From NCBI GenBank assembly GCA_016788565.1, contig JAEUSP010000136.1, positions 103,463 through 167,462 on the forward strand: a DNA stretch of 64,000 nucleotides, given 5' to 3'. Position numbers and translations under genes: made by a program. The notes under the pieces were generated by a model, which worked only from the letters and a program-made list of their open reading frames with translations, had not been told where the DNA came from and ran no database searches. Position 1 is the first letter of the stretch. Every line of letters begins with the position of its first letter. This document shows, piece after piece, positions 1 to 11,600 of this stretch. Source of the DNA: Chlorobiota bacterium (GTDB lineage Bacteria > Bacteroidota > Ignavibacteria > OLB7).

Positions 1-2679
1 CCCCTGCGTGGTCTGGGCGGAATCGTAGGCGCGGTTGGCGGCGGTATGATCTTCCTCTATTTTCTCTGCTTCTGCTTCCCGCTCGCTCAATATCTGCTCC
101 AGCGTTTTGCCGTGTGTGCGGTTCGGAGCAATGCCGTCCAGCGTTTCTTTGATGAATGTTGTGCTGGCCTGCGTCTCGGCTGCAAGTTTGCCGTGCGCTG
201 TTTCGGCAGCGGTCAGCTTGTTTTGAAAATCTTGCTCGGCTGCGCAAGTTTTTTTCTCCTTTTCGCGTGCGCTGCTCAACTCACCTTCCAACCCTCTGCA
301 GAGTTTGTTGAGTTCATCAATTTTCTTCTCGCGGCTGGCAATCGTGCTCAACTCCGTCTGGATTTCCTCCAGCGATTTTCCCCCGCTGCATTCGGCCAGT
401 TCCCGCTCGGCTTCGGAGAAAGCGGTTTGCTGGTTGGCGATGCTGGTGCCAAGCAGGTTGCAGGTTTTTGTGATGCCGTCCAACTCCCACTCAATTTTTG
501 CCAGATCGTTCGTTCCCTTTCTCAGAAACCCCTCGTTGGCGTTGATCTGTTCTTCCACCTCTTCCCGTTTTTTCTGAACATTTTCTTTTTGATGCTTGGC
601 TTCCAAGCCTTGCTCGGTCACGTCGGCAATGGCGGATTGAAGTTGGGTTGCCGAGGTTATCGCCATCGGCTGCTCCACCTCTGCCAGCCGCGCCACCAGG
701 TTTTGAAGCTCGGTAGCGATGCGGCTTTCGGCAGTGGTAATGGCTTGCTGGATGCGGCTTACCTCCGCTTCGGCGGTGGCAATCTGGTGGGCTGTTTTCT
801 GGGCGATTTCTTCTGCCTGTTTCAGCGCGGCCGCGCACTGCCGTTCGTGATTCCGCAGGGTGGTTGCTTGCTGCTGCTCGTCATCTTCGGGGTGGTACGG
901 GGCGGGGTGTTCGGTGGCCCCGCACAACGGGCAGGGGTGGCCATCGTGAAGATGAGCAACGGCGGTGGCAAGCCCCAACTTCCGCTCCAATTCCTCGCGC
1001 TGGCTGCGGGCGGTTTGGTGGTTGGTCTCGGCTTCGGCGATTGCTGGCCGCTGCGTTTCCAACTGCTGACGCAGGCGGCCCAGGGCTGATGCTCCTTCTT
1101 CCGATTGCTTCCGAAGTTGATCTATCGAATACGCTGCGATAACCCCACGCGCCGTTGTAAGGTGGCCATGTGCCGCGCGCAAACGCTCCACTCTGGTTGC
1201 CAACTCAGCCTCGGCGGCCACGCTGTCGCTCAGTTGTTTTTTGGCGTTTTCAAGAACGGCTTGCAAGGGCTGAAGCTGGTCGTTGATATTCTTCTGCTGT
1301 TGCTGAAGCTCCGTTTGCCGTTGCTGCGCCGTTGCAAGCTCGGCTTGTTGTTTTTCAAGCTGAGCTGCCACGTTGTTCCGATTCTGGAATCGGTCGGCAA
1401 GCCTGCGTATCTGCTCCCGTTGCTGGGCACCGAACTCCAGCGATTGCAACTCTATTGTTGCCTGGGCTTGCTTGGCTTCGGCTGCGCGAGTTTTGCTTTC
1501 GGCTGCTTCGCGTGCGTTGGCTGCGGTCTGGTGCCGTTGTTTTGCTGCGCCCAGGGTTGTTTCGGATTTGCGCAGCTCCTCGATGTTCTCTTGCAGCTTC
1601 CGCTTCTCCTGGCGTAGTGACTTCAGCGTATCTATCACCTCCCTTCGCTTCCCCTGGCCTTTGAATGTTGCTTGGGCTTGTTCAAGCCGTGTGCGGGATT
1701 GCTTCAACTCTGGCTCGTTCGCGTTCAGCTGGCGGATTATGGCTTTGTAGTCGTTGTCGGCTTGGTTGTGCTGGTCGCTGGCGGCCGCCGCGTTGGCGAT
1801 TGCTTGGCGGGTTGCTTCGGCTTGCTGGGCGCGCTGCTGTTTTGCGCGGTTCGATTGCAGCAATTCCTCCTGGCCGGGGATGGCCGCAATCGCCGGCTGC
1901 AAACCGGAGAGTTCCTCAATCCAGCCCAACAATGTGCGGGCGGATTGGGCTGCGGCGGTGGCTTCTTTCAGCTGCGCCTCGGCAGCAGTGAATGTTTCGG
2001 CGGCGGTTTGGGCCTGGTTGCGGCGATCTTCCAGTGCTTGGTCGTTGTATTGCTCCAGTACGGCTAACGCCCCCACGGCTTCTGCATTTTCGGACTCCAG
2101 CTTCTGCTCCAATCGTTTCATCTTCAGCTCCAACTCACTGCCGTACTGCTGCAAGCCGAACAGCCGCTGCAAGGTTTTGCCCCGCTCGCCGGGGGGAAGC
2201 GTAAGGAAGCTGGCGAACTCCCCTTGCGGAAGCATCACCGCGTGCTGGAAATCTTGCAGGTTGATGCCGATAATGCTCTGGATGGCCTTCTCCATTTCCC
2301 CTTTTTTTTCGGCCAGCACAAGGTCGCCCTCGGAGGTGTGGTGGATCAGGCGGAGCTTGCGGACTTCGATTTTTTCTTTTTTCTGAACAAGGTGGCGTTC
2401 GGCGGTGTAGCATTGGCGTTCGGTTCCGTTACCGATCTCGAACGTGAAGCTAACGGCAGCACCTTTTTCTTGCTCGTTAATCACCCCATGGATTCCGTGC
2501 GACGCGCGGCGGACATCGCCATACAAGGCCAGGGTGATGGCATCAAGGATGGATGATTTGCCGCTTCCGGTGGGGCCAAAAATGCCGAACAAACCGTCGG
2601 CCAGCAGGCGATCAAACGTGATAACCTGCTTCTGGCGGAAGCTGTGCAATCCGGTGATTTCCAGAGTGATGGGACGCAT
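1..2679 (-). CDS. sbcC: Nuclease ATPase subunit SbcC (Rad50-like), 3' end outside window
   Basis: I translated this by hand: the frame is open from an ATG at 2679 to the window edge (893 codons). The product is the ATPase half of the SbcCD (Mre11-Rad50-type) complex, which opens hairpin and blocked DNA ends. Residues 1-60 carry the ABC head, with Walker A GPTGSGKSS at 35-43. Next comes the Q-loop-like segment ending MLPQGEFASFL, typical of SbcC, then long Glu/Gln/Arg-rich coiled coils. The zinc-hook motif CPLCG lies at residues 583-587, at the middle of the protein as in the family. The signature and Walker B half lies beyond the left edge. SbcD would be its partner but is not in the window. 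A short 132-bp gap separates it from the upstream PfkB kinase, so co-transcription is possible. Confidence 0.93.
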   Translation of the reverse strand, partial: MRPITLEITGLHSFRQKQVITFDRLLADGLFGIFGPTGSGKSSILDAITLALYGDVRRASHGIHGVINEQEKGAAVSFTFEIGNGTERQCYTAERHLVQKKEKIEVRKLRLIHHTSEGDLVLAEKKGEMEKAIQSIIGINLQDFQHAVMLPQGEFASFLTLPPGERGKTLQRLFGLQQYGSELELKMKRLEQKLESENAEAVGALAVLEQYNDQALEDRRNQAQTAAETFTAAEAQLKEATAAAQSARTLLGWIEELSGLQPAIAAIPGQEELLQSNRAKQQRAQQAEATRQAIANAAAASDQHNQADNDYKAIIRQLNANEPELKQSRTRLEQAQATFKGQGKRREVIDTLKSLRQEKRKLQENIEELRKSETTLGAAKQRHQTAANAREAAESKTRAAEAKQAQATIELQSLEFGAQQREQIRRLADRFQNRNNVAAQLEKQQAELATAQQRQTELQQQQKNINDQLQPLQAVLENAKKQLSDSVAAEAELATRVERLRAAHGHLTTARGVIAAYSIDQLRKQSEEGASALGRLRQQLETQRPAIAEAETNHQTARSQREELERKLGLATAVAHLHDGHPCPLCGATEHPAPYHPEDDEQQQATTLRNHERQCAAALKQAEEIAQKTAHQIATAEAEVSRIQQAITTAESRIATELQNLVARLAEVEQPMAITSATQLQSAIADVTEQGLEAKHQKENVQKKREEVEEQINANEGFLRKGTNDLAKIEWELDGITKTCNLLGTSIANQQTAFSEAERELAECSGGKSLEEIQTELSTIASREKKIDELNKLCRGLEGELSSAREKEKKTCAAEQDFQNKLTAAETAHGKLAAETQASTTFIKETLDGIAPNRTHGKTLEQILSEREAEAEKIEEDHTAANRAYDSAQTTQG

Positions 2680-2811
2680 GGTTGAGGTTGTTGAACGATT
2701 GAGAAATAGAGTTGATGGAGCAAACTGTTCGGCTGGGGAGCAGTGGCTGCGCTGCCGATGCGCGGGGGGCAATATACAAACCGGAGCGTGGGGGATTGCA
2801 GCCCCAACACA

Positions 2812-3741
2812 CTACCCTCCCCCCTGACCAACCCCCCGATTTAACGCCCCGTGAACCGCCAGCGCGTGCGACGCGGTTTGCTGGGCAAGGGCGCAGGCTT
2901 CCGGCTTGCTGAGGCCTTGCACCACCCCGGCAATAAACCCAGCATTGAAGGCATCGCCGGCACCGGTGGCATCCACCACGCGCACATTTTCTGGCGGGGC
3001 GAACCACTCCAACCCGCCGTCGTCCCAAAGCGCGCACCCCTGGTCGCCAGCTTTCATGCAGATGATCCCCACCCCCTGCTCGGCAAAATGCCACAGCAGA
3101 TTTTCAACCGTCACCCCCTGCCACGCGGCTTCCAAGTCGGCTTGCGAAGGGAGCAAGATATCCACGTGGGGAAGCACCTGGGCGATGCGGCGGTGATACT
3201 CCTCCGGCGAACTCCACAATCGCGGGCGGTAGTTGGTGTCCAGCACCACCGTGACTTCGGCGGAAACCGACTCCAACAACGCAACCAACCGCGCCGGCTC
3301 CTTCATCACCGCAAGGGTGATGCCCGAAATCAGTAGCATCCGCGAAGAACGGACAAACTGGGATAAACGCTCGGTGGAGTAATGGAGCAATGTTTCGGTG
3401 GCGGCGGAATCGTGCCGCCAGTAGTGGAAATGGTGATCGCCGGCTTCGTTCAACTCAATAAAGTACAGCCCGTTGCGCCGCCCGGGAAGCCGCAAGGTGT
3501 GGGTGATATCAATCCCTTCGGATTGCAGCCCGCCAACAATCATTTCGGTGAAAAGGTCGTCGCCAACCGCCGAGATGAACCCGGTGCGAAGTCCAAGCCG
3601 CGCACCGTAGAAGAGTGTGTTGGCCGCGTCGCCAGCAAAGGTTGCGCGGAACTGGTTATCCTGCTGGTGTTCCTGCCGCCGTGAAAATTCCACCAGGCAC
3701 TCGCCAACTGAAAGGAGATCGAAGAATTGAGTAGCATCCAT
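2812..3741 (-). CDS. PfkB-family sugar kinase (2-keto-3-deoxygluconate kinase-like)
   Basis: A 309-residue ribokinase/PfkB fold protein that transfers phosphate from ATP to a sugar or sugar acid in the cytoplasm. The N-terminus (DLLSVGECLVEF) and the GDAANTLFYGARLG segment match the family, and the C-terminal signature DATGAGDAFNAGF starts at residue 257 with catalytic Asp 263. I start it at the ATG at 3741. The frame stays open about 80 codons further upstream, but that part is low-complexity and does not resemble a kinase. The substrate is uncertain: the N-terminus most resembles 2-keto-3-deoxygluconate kinases, but fructose or ribose cannot be excluded. No pathway partner is adjacent; sbcC follows on the same strand. 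Confidence 0.85.
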   Translation of the reverse strand: MDATQFFDLLSVGECLVEFSRRQEHQQDNQFRATFAGDAANTLFYGARLGLRTGFISAVGDDLFTEMIVGGLQSEGIDITHTLRLPGRRNGLYFIELNEAGDHHFHYWRHDSAATETLLHYSTERLSQFVRSSRMLLISGITLAVMKEPARLVALLESVSAEVTVVLDTNYRPRLWSSPEEYHRRIAQVLPHVDILLPSQADLEAAWQGVTVENLLWHFAEQGVGIICMKAGDQGCALWDDGGLEWFAPPENVRVVDATGAGDAFNAGFIAGVVQGLSKPEACALAQQTASHALAVHGALNRGVGQGGG

Positions 3742-4003
3742 ACGACTGCAAGCTACGCAGCAACGTTCTACGGTCGGCACAGAGCTTGACGCGGCAGGGT
3801 GGATTCCGGGCTTGGCGGGAGCATGCTTGCGGCAAAATTTTGCGATGGATTGTGGCGATTCTTTGGTTGCGGTTGTGGCCGCTTGTCGCGTATGTTTCGG
3901 CCAAGTACGGAAAGGGTGTTGGCATATCCCGGCTGGTGCTGGATATGCCCTCCGCAATCCTTCCCCTGCATCAACAAAACTCACTCACTTCTTTTAACCG
4001 CGT

Positions 4004-4555
4004 ATGCCTCCACAATCAGGAACCTCGTCCGATTTGCCCGCAATTTTTATGGACCTTACCCGCCGGCTGGCAGGGATGCTGCTGATCCTTATCGCTGCGG
4101 TGCTGTTTTTTATTGATTACGACTACCGAACCCACGGCGGTGGGGAGAATGAGGCATTCAGCATCTACGGGGTTGTGGCGGTGATTGGGCTGGTGGTCGG
4201 GACACTGATTGCAGCTTGGACCCGCCCAGCCGCCGGGCGCGCACTGCAACGCTACGTGAAAACCTTGTCCGAAGCGGATTTGGAAATCGCCATGCTGTAC
4301 GCCCCGCCCAACGCAACACGGGATTGGGTGATTGAGGAAGTGATATTGCCAAACCGGCACTTCCTGATGTACCACCGCGGAAGCAGTGTGCGAACTCACC
4401 CGGCAGATGACGTGGATGGACAGAAACGGAAAACCGTGACCGGAAGCGTGAGCTACGGGAAAGCGGGAAATGGGAACGTGGAGGCGGTGGTGGCGCAGAT
4501 GAACGATAAACGGTGGCGAGTACTTTCCATGCAGTTGCACCCGCCACAGAGTTAA
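4004..4555 (+). CDS. Hypothetical membrane protein, two transmembrane segments
   Basis: A 183-residue protein of unknown function. Two hydrophobic segments lie at about residues 22-36 and 50-68 (GMLLILIAAVLFFI and YGVVAVIGLVVGTLIAAW), followed by a roughly 110-residue polar domain that probably faces the cytoplasm or periplasm. An alternative start is the ATG at 4049 (MDLTRRLAG), which would place the first membrane segment at the very N-terminus. The opposite strand is also open here for 232 codons, but that frame gives a composition unlike a real protein (Cys/His/Pro-rich), so I prefer the plus strand. It is divergent from the PfkB kinase; the 262-bp gap holds a weak promoter-like TTG-N21-TATGTTTC. 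Confidence 0.6.
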   Translation: MPPQSGTSSDLPAIFMDLTRRLAGMLLILIAAVLFFIDYDYRTHGGGENEAFSIYGVVAVIGLVVGTLIAAWTRPAAGRALQRYVKTLSEADLEIAMLYAPPNATRDWVIEEVILPNRHFLMYHRGSSVRTHPADDVDGQKRKTVTGSVSYGKAGNGNVEAVVAQMNDKRWRVLSMQLHPPQS

Positions 4556-4785
4556 GCCGCACAGAACTCCAAACCGCCCCGCTGATGCTTGGGGAAATAG
4601 TGGGCAATCCAATCCTTGCAGTGCTTCGTATCTGCTACCGTTCAAGGTGAGCTGAGAGAGAGAGGAACCACGCCAGCCCGGCTGAACCGGCACGCGCGGC
4701 ATCTGCAAGTACAAGGATTTAGGGATACCGACGTACCAAGCAGATGCCGCCGTGCTGTTTTATTGATGCCCCAACGACGCTCAAC

Positions 4786-5286
4786 TCACTTCAAGAAACG
4801 GATGCTTAACGGGTACTTCCAGACCTCACCATTGCTGGATTTCACCCCTGCAAGAATTGGGAAGATGATGCTGAGAACAAAGACAATAACCAAGAACGGA
4901 ATGCCGATTAACAGGAAGCTCAGGATACCGAAAACGGCGTAGTAAAGGACCTGTGAAATAATCCAATTTGCGGCGTTGCGTCCGTGAACCTCTATTCCTG
5001 GCAGGTCGTTCTTTTTGGTTTGCCAGATGATAAACGGAAGGATAAAACCGGCAAAGGGAACCACAAACCCGGTAAGCATGGAAAGGTGCAGGAACATCCC
5101 CCACCGTTGGGTTTCGGGGTCGGTGATGGTGTCGGCATCTGCGTCCATCAGCATCAAGTCCCCCACCTCGGCGCGCGTCTCCACGTGATCGAACAACGCC
5201 TGTTTGGCCAGCGCGTACTCTTCGTCAGTTAGCCCGCCAGCAAGGTGCAGTTGCTGAAGTTTCTTTAGCCCTTCGGTGATATCCAT
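4786..5286 (-). CDS. DUF4870-type membrane protein with SHOCT-like N-terminus
   Basis: A 166-residue protein. Residues 1-32 (MDITEGLKKLQQLHLAGGLTDEEYALAKQALF) look like a SHOCT-type short helical module. Residues from about 60 carry the pattern of DUF4870/Tic20-like proteins: a HLSMLTGFVVPFAGFILPFIIW segment, the conserved polar stretch ending HGRNAANWIISQVLYY, and two further hydrophobic helices. It should be an inner-membrane protein with three or four helices. Its role is not known. The gene stands alone; the giant secreted protein runs away from it on the other strand. Confidence 0.85.
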   Translation of the reverse strand: MDITEGLKKLQQLHLAGGLTDEEYALAKQALFDHVETRAEVGDLMLMDADADTITDPETQRWGMFLHLSMLTGFVVPFAGFILPFIIWQTKKNDLPGIEVHGRNAANWIISQVLYYAVFGILSFLLIGIPFLVIVFVLSIIFPILAGVKSSNGEVWKYPLSIRFLK

Positions 5287-5380
5287 ATATCTTCAGTCAA
5301 GTTTTCGGTTTCTGTGGAATGAAGCCCGCTCTTCGCCACCACCCCACCAAAGGTTGCGCCCACCTTCCCCCTCTTCTCTT

Positions 5381-5424
5381 CTTCGCGTCCTTTGCGTGCC
5401 TCCCCTCTGCGTCTTTGCGTGAAC
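5381..5424. repeat. Interspersed CGCAAAG-type repeat (reverse orientation)
   Basis: The 339-bp space between the DUF4870 gene and the giant gene is pyrimidine-rich and contains no gene. It holds the string TTTGCGTGCC...GTCTTTGCGTGAAC, the reverse complement of the CACGCAAAG(G)CGCAAA text that recurs at 24200-24246. This type of non-coding repeat recurs in many environmental bacterial genomes (from memory); its function is unknown. Confidence 0.55.
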
Positions 5425-5625
5425 TCTTCTTCGTAGCCCCCTCTTTCCCTCCCTCAAAGTTGCCACTTTTTTTCGCTCCTTCTTCAATCTTGCTTCAATC
5501 TTGGCATCAGTTGCCGGAAATCTTGGTGTGCGGGGAATACCTTGATAGCAGGTGATTCTCCCATGCAACGCCGATGGTTGCTGTGGAGGTTTCTTTCAGG
5601 CGATTTCAGACATCGAATGCACACC

Positions 5626-8600
5626 ATGCAGACTTTCCGGTACTTCTTGCAGAGCTTCGCAGCCTTCGTTTTGCTGGCAACAGTGGCGGCCGCACAAAGC
5701 AAACCCATTGTTGTGAACGTGGCGGTGATCCCCCCCTACGCGGCCACCCTGGCCGAGTGGGATCGCCACCCTGAGCGGATCATTATCACGCTAACCAACA
5801 CCGACCCCGCCACCAGCTACAGTGTCCGGCTCTCCGGATCGTTGCAGGACAACTTGGGGGGGATAAAAGTCACCACGAACGACGACTACCCGGTAACGGC
5901 AATCACCGTTCCGGCGGGTGGAGTCCGGGCGGTGAACGGGAACGAACTGAAGATTTTCAACGCCAACGCTGTCTCCATCAGCGGCTCGGATAAGGGGACC
6001 GTGGCGCGGTCGGGGCAGCTGAACGAAGGGACCTACACCATCTGCCTGAAAGCACTGGACCACACCACCAAAACGGAGCTTTCCCCCGCCAGCGGTTGCG
6101 CCAGCTTCACCATCCGCACGGTGGAGGCCCCGAAACTCACCGCCCCCCCCTGCAACATGAAAGTGGCGCAGACGGTGGACCCGCAACTGCTGCTACTGCA
6201 ATGGACTCCACCAGCCGGGGCCACCGGCGGAATCACCTACACGCTGACCATGGCCGAGGTGATCCCCGACGACCGCAACCCGGAAGAAGCACTGCTGACC
6301 GCAGTCCCGCCAACCCTGTTCAAGAAGGAAGGATTGACCGCGCCCATCTACCAGTACGGCGCGGCCGACCCACAGCTAAAAAAAGGGAAGAAATACGCCT
6401 GGCGGGTGCAAGCCATTGACCCCACCGCCGCCACCAACTTCCGCAACGACGGCAAAAGTGAGGTGTGCACCTTCATCTATGGCGACAGCACCGAGCCGAA
6501 ACCGGACGACCCCGACTGCAAGAAACCGACCTACATCACCGCCGCCTATCCAAAGGATGACATCCGCATCCCGTACCGCTTTGTTCCGGTGATTGTGCAG
6601 TTCGCCCCCTACTGCCGCGACCTCACAAAATTCACCTCCGACTACTCCGTAAAGGACAACACTGGCAGCTCCGCTGGCAGCAAGACCCGGACTGTTGAAT
6701 GGAAGCATGGCCCGTTCAACAACGCTGCCCGCCAGCCGGATATGTTTGAGAAAAACCGGGCATCCTACGTGGTGGTGGGCCCCGACCAAAACAAGAAAGT
6801 GGAGGAGCGGAAAGATCAATTTCTTTCACCGCTGAAAACCTACTCGTGGACGGCAGATGTGGCGATCACCAAGAAAGAGGGGGAGAAAGAAACCACCACC
6901 AAACGGAAAGTCACCGGACGGTTCAGCGTTGGGATGGGCGCGCCGGTGCTGAACGAACCAGCCAACGGCGGCGCAGTGTTGCCCGATACCGTGACGCTCC
7001 GGTTCCTGACCAGCGAGCCAGTAGATAAAAGCGCGCTGACCCTTCCGCTGGATCTAAAAGCCGAACCACGCGGGGGCGGGGCCGAGTTCTACACCATGAC
7101 CGTCAACGAGAAATGGGTGCTGGAAATCGCCCGCACGCCCGACATGAAAAACCCAATCTTCCGCGACACCGGGCGCGTTGGCGGGATGCTGATTGATGCC
7201 ATGTCGCCAAGCACTTCGGCAGCATTTCTGCAGAAGGAGATTTACCGCCAAGAAACCGTCCGCCCAAAGCTGACCAAAGCCGGCGAATACTACTGGCGAG
7301 TGAAGTGGTTGGTAGATCCCAACGACAACAACGACAGCACCGGACAGTTCTACAACAGCAGTCCAGTGCAGCGGTTTGTGGTGGATCCCAACGCCAACTG
7401 CTTCAACCTTGCTGCCGAATTTCCGAAGGATAAATCGGCAATTGAGGAAGGCCGCCCAACCTTCAAAGTTCGCGTCTCCAACTCGGTGAAGCCAAATGAA
7501 ATTTTGGAGGGGGAGCTTCGGGTGTGGCGCGGGAAGAATGCAGCCGACACCACCCAAGCAAACTTGGTGCGCGACATCAATTTTTCCCGAACTCAGAAGA
7601 CCGCAGGCGCGGCCATGCGCGACATGGACGGCAACGGAGTTCCCTATCTGAACATCGTGGGCGATGTGATCCATTTCCGCATCAACGATGCCGGCGTTCC
7701 GGTGGAGTTTGTGGCCAACGACAAACAGGACTACCTGTGGCAACTGACGCTGAAGCACAACACCGCCGTGCGGATGGATGGCCAAGCCTGCACCCGCGCC
7801 GCCACCGCCAGCCCGCTGTTCAGTTTCCGCAAGGATATGGGCTGCATCGCGCTCACGAATATCTGGCCAACCGATGGCGAAATGGCAACCGACACCAGCG
7901 ATCTGCTGACCCGTGCCAATAAGCCAATCCGCATGGCCAACACCAGCAAACGAACCTGGGAAATCTACGCACTGCGCCCGGGCGAGGACCCACGCAACGT
8001 GGTGCTGAAGGATGGCCGCGAATACTTCGTGCTGGAGAAAATCACCGATGATGTTTTCTCCCCCGAAGCAACAACCAGCCTGATGGCCTACAAGGTCTTG
8101 GCAATCAACAGCGATTTGCAGAAACAAGGGAAAGCACTGACGGTGGGGCAACGCTACGGCTGGCGGATGCGGCTAACCTACAACGGCAACGGGGTGTTTG
8201 CCGACGGCAGTTCCTGCGGCGAATCGGAAGCCACGGTGGAAAGCACACCAACCAGCTTTGTGTATGGTGGATGCGTCACCATCAAGAACGTGATGCCTGC
8301 CGACGGCGCAACAATCACCGACCGCGACGGCGATTTGCAAGTGCGGGTCAGCAAAGCATTCCGCATTGCCAGCACCACCATGCGCCAGTGGGAAGTGTTC
8401 GCGCTGAAAGCCGGCGAAGAAGCACGAATGGCCAACCCAACCGATGGCCGCGAATACCACAGCCTGATGCTGGCCACCGACGATGTCTATTCCCCAGAAG
8501 CATCCACAAGCCTGATCGCGATAAAGGCCCGCGCACTGTTCGATCAGTTAGCAAAGCAGGGGAACGCGCTGAAGCCCGGGCAACGCTACGGCTGGCGGCT

Positions 8601-11600
8601 GCGCCTGAAAGCCAATGCCGATGAGTTCCTTCTGAACGGCGATTGTGGCACCGGCCCCATCACCCTGGAAAGCGTCCCCACCAGCTTCACCTACGCCGGC
8701 TGCATTACCGCAACCAACACCACGCCCGCCGAGGGGGAAACCATCACCGACAGCACCGGCGAGCTGCTTGTGAAGCTCTCCAAAAAACTGCGGTTCGGCT
8801 CCATCAAGCGCCGCGTGTTGGTGTTGTGCAGTGTGAACGCAGGCGAAGATGTCCGCAACGTTGATTTCAACGATGGACGTTTTGTGTATGAATCGGAGTT
8901 CCCGTTCGCCACCCAGCGCGACCCGAACGCCTTCAACGACGTGCTGGCAATCTATCTGAAAACCGTGGTGCAGAAGATGCCAAACGCCAGGCCGCTGGTT
9001 GCTGGAAACCGATACGCCTGGAAAATGAAACTCTATTTCGATGGCCAAAAAGCAATCGAAGGTGGTGAGTCGTGCGCCACGGATGCAGTGGTGGAAAGCG
9101 CGCCAACCAGCTTCATCTACGGCGGCTGCTTGTACATGCGGAATGTTGCTCCGGTTGGCGGGGTCACCGCCGCCGATGGCGACGAACTTACCGCCGCTTT
9201 CTCGCAAAAAGTAAAATCCAACAACATCAACGGCCACATCTACGAACTGTGCGAACTCACCGGCCAAGAAGACTCACTCACACTGCTGATGAAGCCCGAG
9301 TTCGACCTGCTTCGCTACGATGCCAGCATCAACGACTTACTCCATGCCGGAAGCGTCAGCGGCCGCTACGCAATGCCAATCGAACGGCTGAACAAGGAGC
9401 TTGCCAAGCAAGGCAGGTCGCTGAAAATTGGTGCGCGCTACGCCTGGCGAATCCGTGTGCAGTTTGATGGCAACGGAATTTTTGCCGACGGCGGTTCGTG
9501 CGGCGGAAAGAACGAGGAGCTTCTGACCCGCCCAACAACCTTCGTCTATGGTGGCTGCTTTGCGGTCACCGGATCAACTCCAAAAAATGGCGATACCGTC
9601 AGCGGCGTTCCAAACTTCACCTTCCGCACCGCACCCGGCGTGGACCCCAACGACTTCACCAGCGTGAGGCTGAAAATCTGGAAAAAGAAATCGGGACAAA
9701 GCGTTGATGATGCTGCAAAAGGAACACCGATCTACAACCACCTTGCCGGCGACAGCAAAGACATTGGTGTGAAGAAGGACCTGGGCGATGGAGTAAGCGC
9801 AACACGCTTGGCCTTCTACTTCCAGCCGCTGGACAAAACCCAGAAGCCCCCAACCGAGTGGCAGATTGTGATGACCGACGACAAACTCAAGTTCCGCACC
9901 GAAGCCGAGCAGGACTACGTTTGGCAGGTGGAGACCAGCATCTACACCCCCGACTCGGTGGCCTGCAAGCGGGACGCAACCTCCAAACCGATGACCTTCA
10001 CCGGCGGCGGCAACACCTGCCTGACGCTGAAAAACGCATTCCCACCCGATGGAGCCGTGATGACCGATGCCGAGGAGTTCAGAGCACCGCTGAACACCTC
10101 CATGAAAACATCTGCAGTCAGCAAACGGGAGGTTGTGTTTGCAGCAATGAAGGAGGGCGAGAAGGTGGAGGAGATTGATTTCGAGAAGCCCGGCGACCGC
10201 GCAATCGTCACCTACGAAATCCCGATTGACCGAAGCAAAGCACCGGAAACTTTCACCCTGCTGGCGGGCTTGGTTGGCAAGTACAACGCCGCGCTCCCAG
10301 CCGCAAAAAAACTGAAGCAAGGCGCGCGCTACGCTTGGCATTACCGCATCACCTACAACGGCGAAAACGCTTTGGCCGATGGTAGCACCTGCGGCGGGCC
10401 GAACACCGTGCTGGAAAGCGACCCCACAACCTTCATCTACGGTGGCTGCCGCTACATCATCCCGCTGACACCGAAGGAGGGGGAGAACGTGGAGAAGCAA
10501 CCGAATCTCACCGTCCGAATTTCCCCTGCCGTGGACCCCAAAGATTGGGGGCAAGTGGAGTTGTTCATTTGGAAGAAGAGCGCGGGGCAAAGCGCCGACG
10601 ACGCAGCAAAAGGAACCCCGATCTTCAACAAGCTGTTTGTTGAGCCATCGCGCGCCGGCGAAACCAGAAGCATGAACGGCGTGACCGTAATGACCAGCGG
10701 CGATTACGTGATTGCACCGCTGAACCTTGCCAACGGCAAAGCCACCGATTGGGAGTTGCGGATGACCCAAGACAGCAGCCGTTTCAAGCCGGAAGAAGGG
10801 ATGGAGTATGCCTGGAAATTGACCACCGACCAGTTCACACAATCGGGCGACACGTGCAGCAGCAACGTGGCCACAACGCTGGCAACCTTCGGCTACAAGA
10901 AATCCCCCGACGACCAGGCTTGCTTAACCGTGAAAGCCGGAACGCCCGACCCAGGCGGAGTCTATGACCTGAACGACAAGCCAATTTTCAACGTGATTGT
11001 GCAAGAAGGAATCCGCAAAGAAGGGATTACGGGAGGGCGGTTGCAGGTCTGGAAATTGGCGCAGTTCCAGAAAATGGATTCCGTGGTGAAGGACACACCG
11101 CTCTTCGACGAATCCTTCACCGGAAACGACTCGGCCAGCGTCCGCATTATCGCCAACACCGCCAACACAACAGGGCTGGAACTGGCGTTCGTCAACACGA
11201 AGGATGCAAAGAAAACCTTCCTGCTGAAGGACTTCGGGGCAACCTACGTCTGGCGGTTCACGCTGAAGATTGAGGGAAAGGAGATTCTGCAGGATCGCAC
11301 GGCAACCTGCACCGAGTCGGCAATCGTTGGGAAGCTGGCCTCGTTCGAGTATCAAGCTCCATCCAAAAACAACTGCGACGACGGCGGCATCGGAACCGAA
11401 GCGCCGGAGATTAGCGACAAGACTCCATCGAAAGCACCCAGCTTTGTTGGGACCGCAATCAAAGTTGGATTGTTCCGCATGAACGTCACCGAAGCCAGCG
11501 GCGACGGCGCGGGCCTGACCGGAAAAGGGACGATCCAGATGAAGAGCGTGAAAGGGCCAATCAAGGTGGAGTTCAGCGGAATCAAAATCAACAGCGACAA

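Noticed and set aside
46..2600. Many open plus-strand frames of 60-350 codons
   Set aside because: All lie opposite the continuous SbcC frame; they are Cys/Leu/Gly-rich artefacts of GC-rich antisense DNA.
4016..4714. 232-codon minus-strand gene
   Set aside because: Opposite the two-helix membrane protein; lacks hydrophobic or domain features and is rich in Cys, His and Pro.
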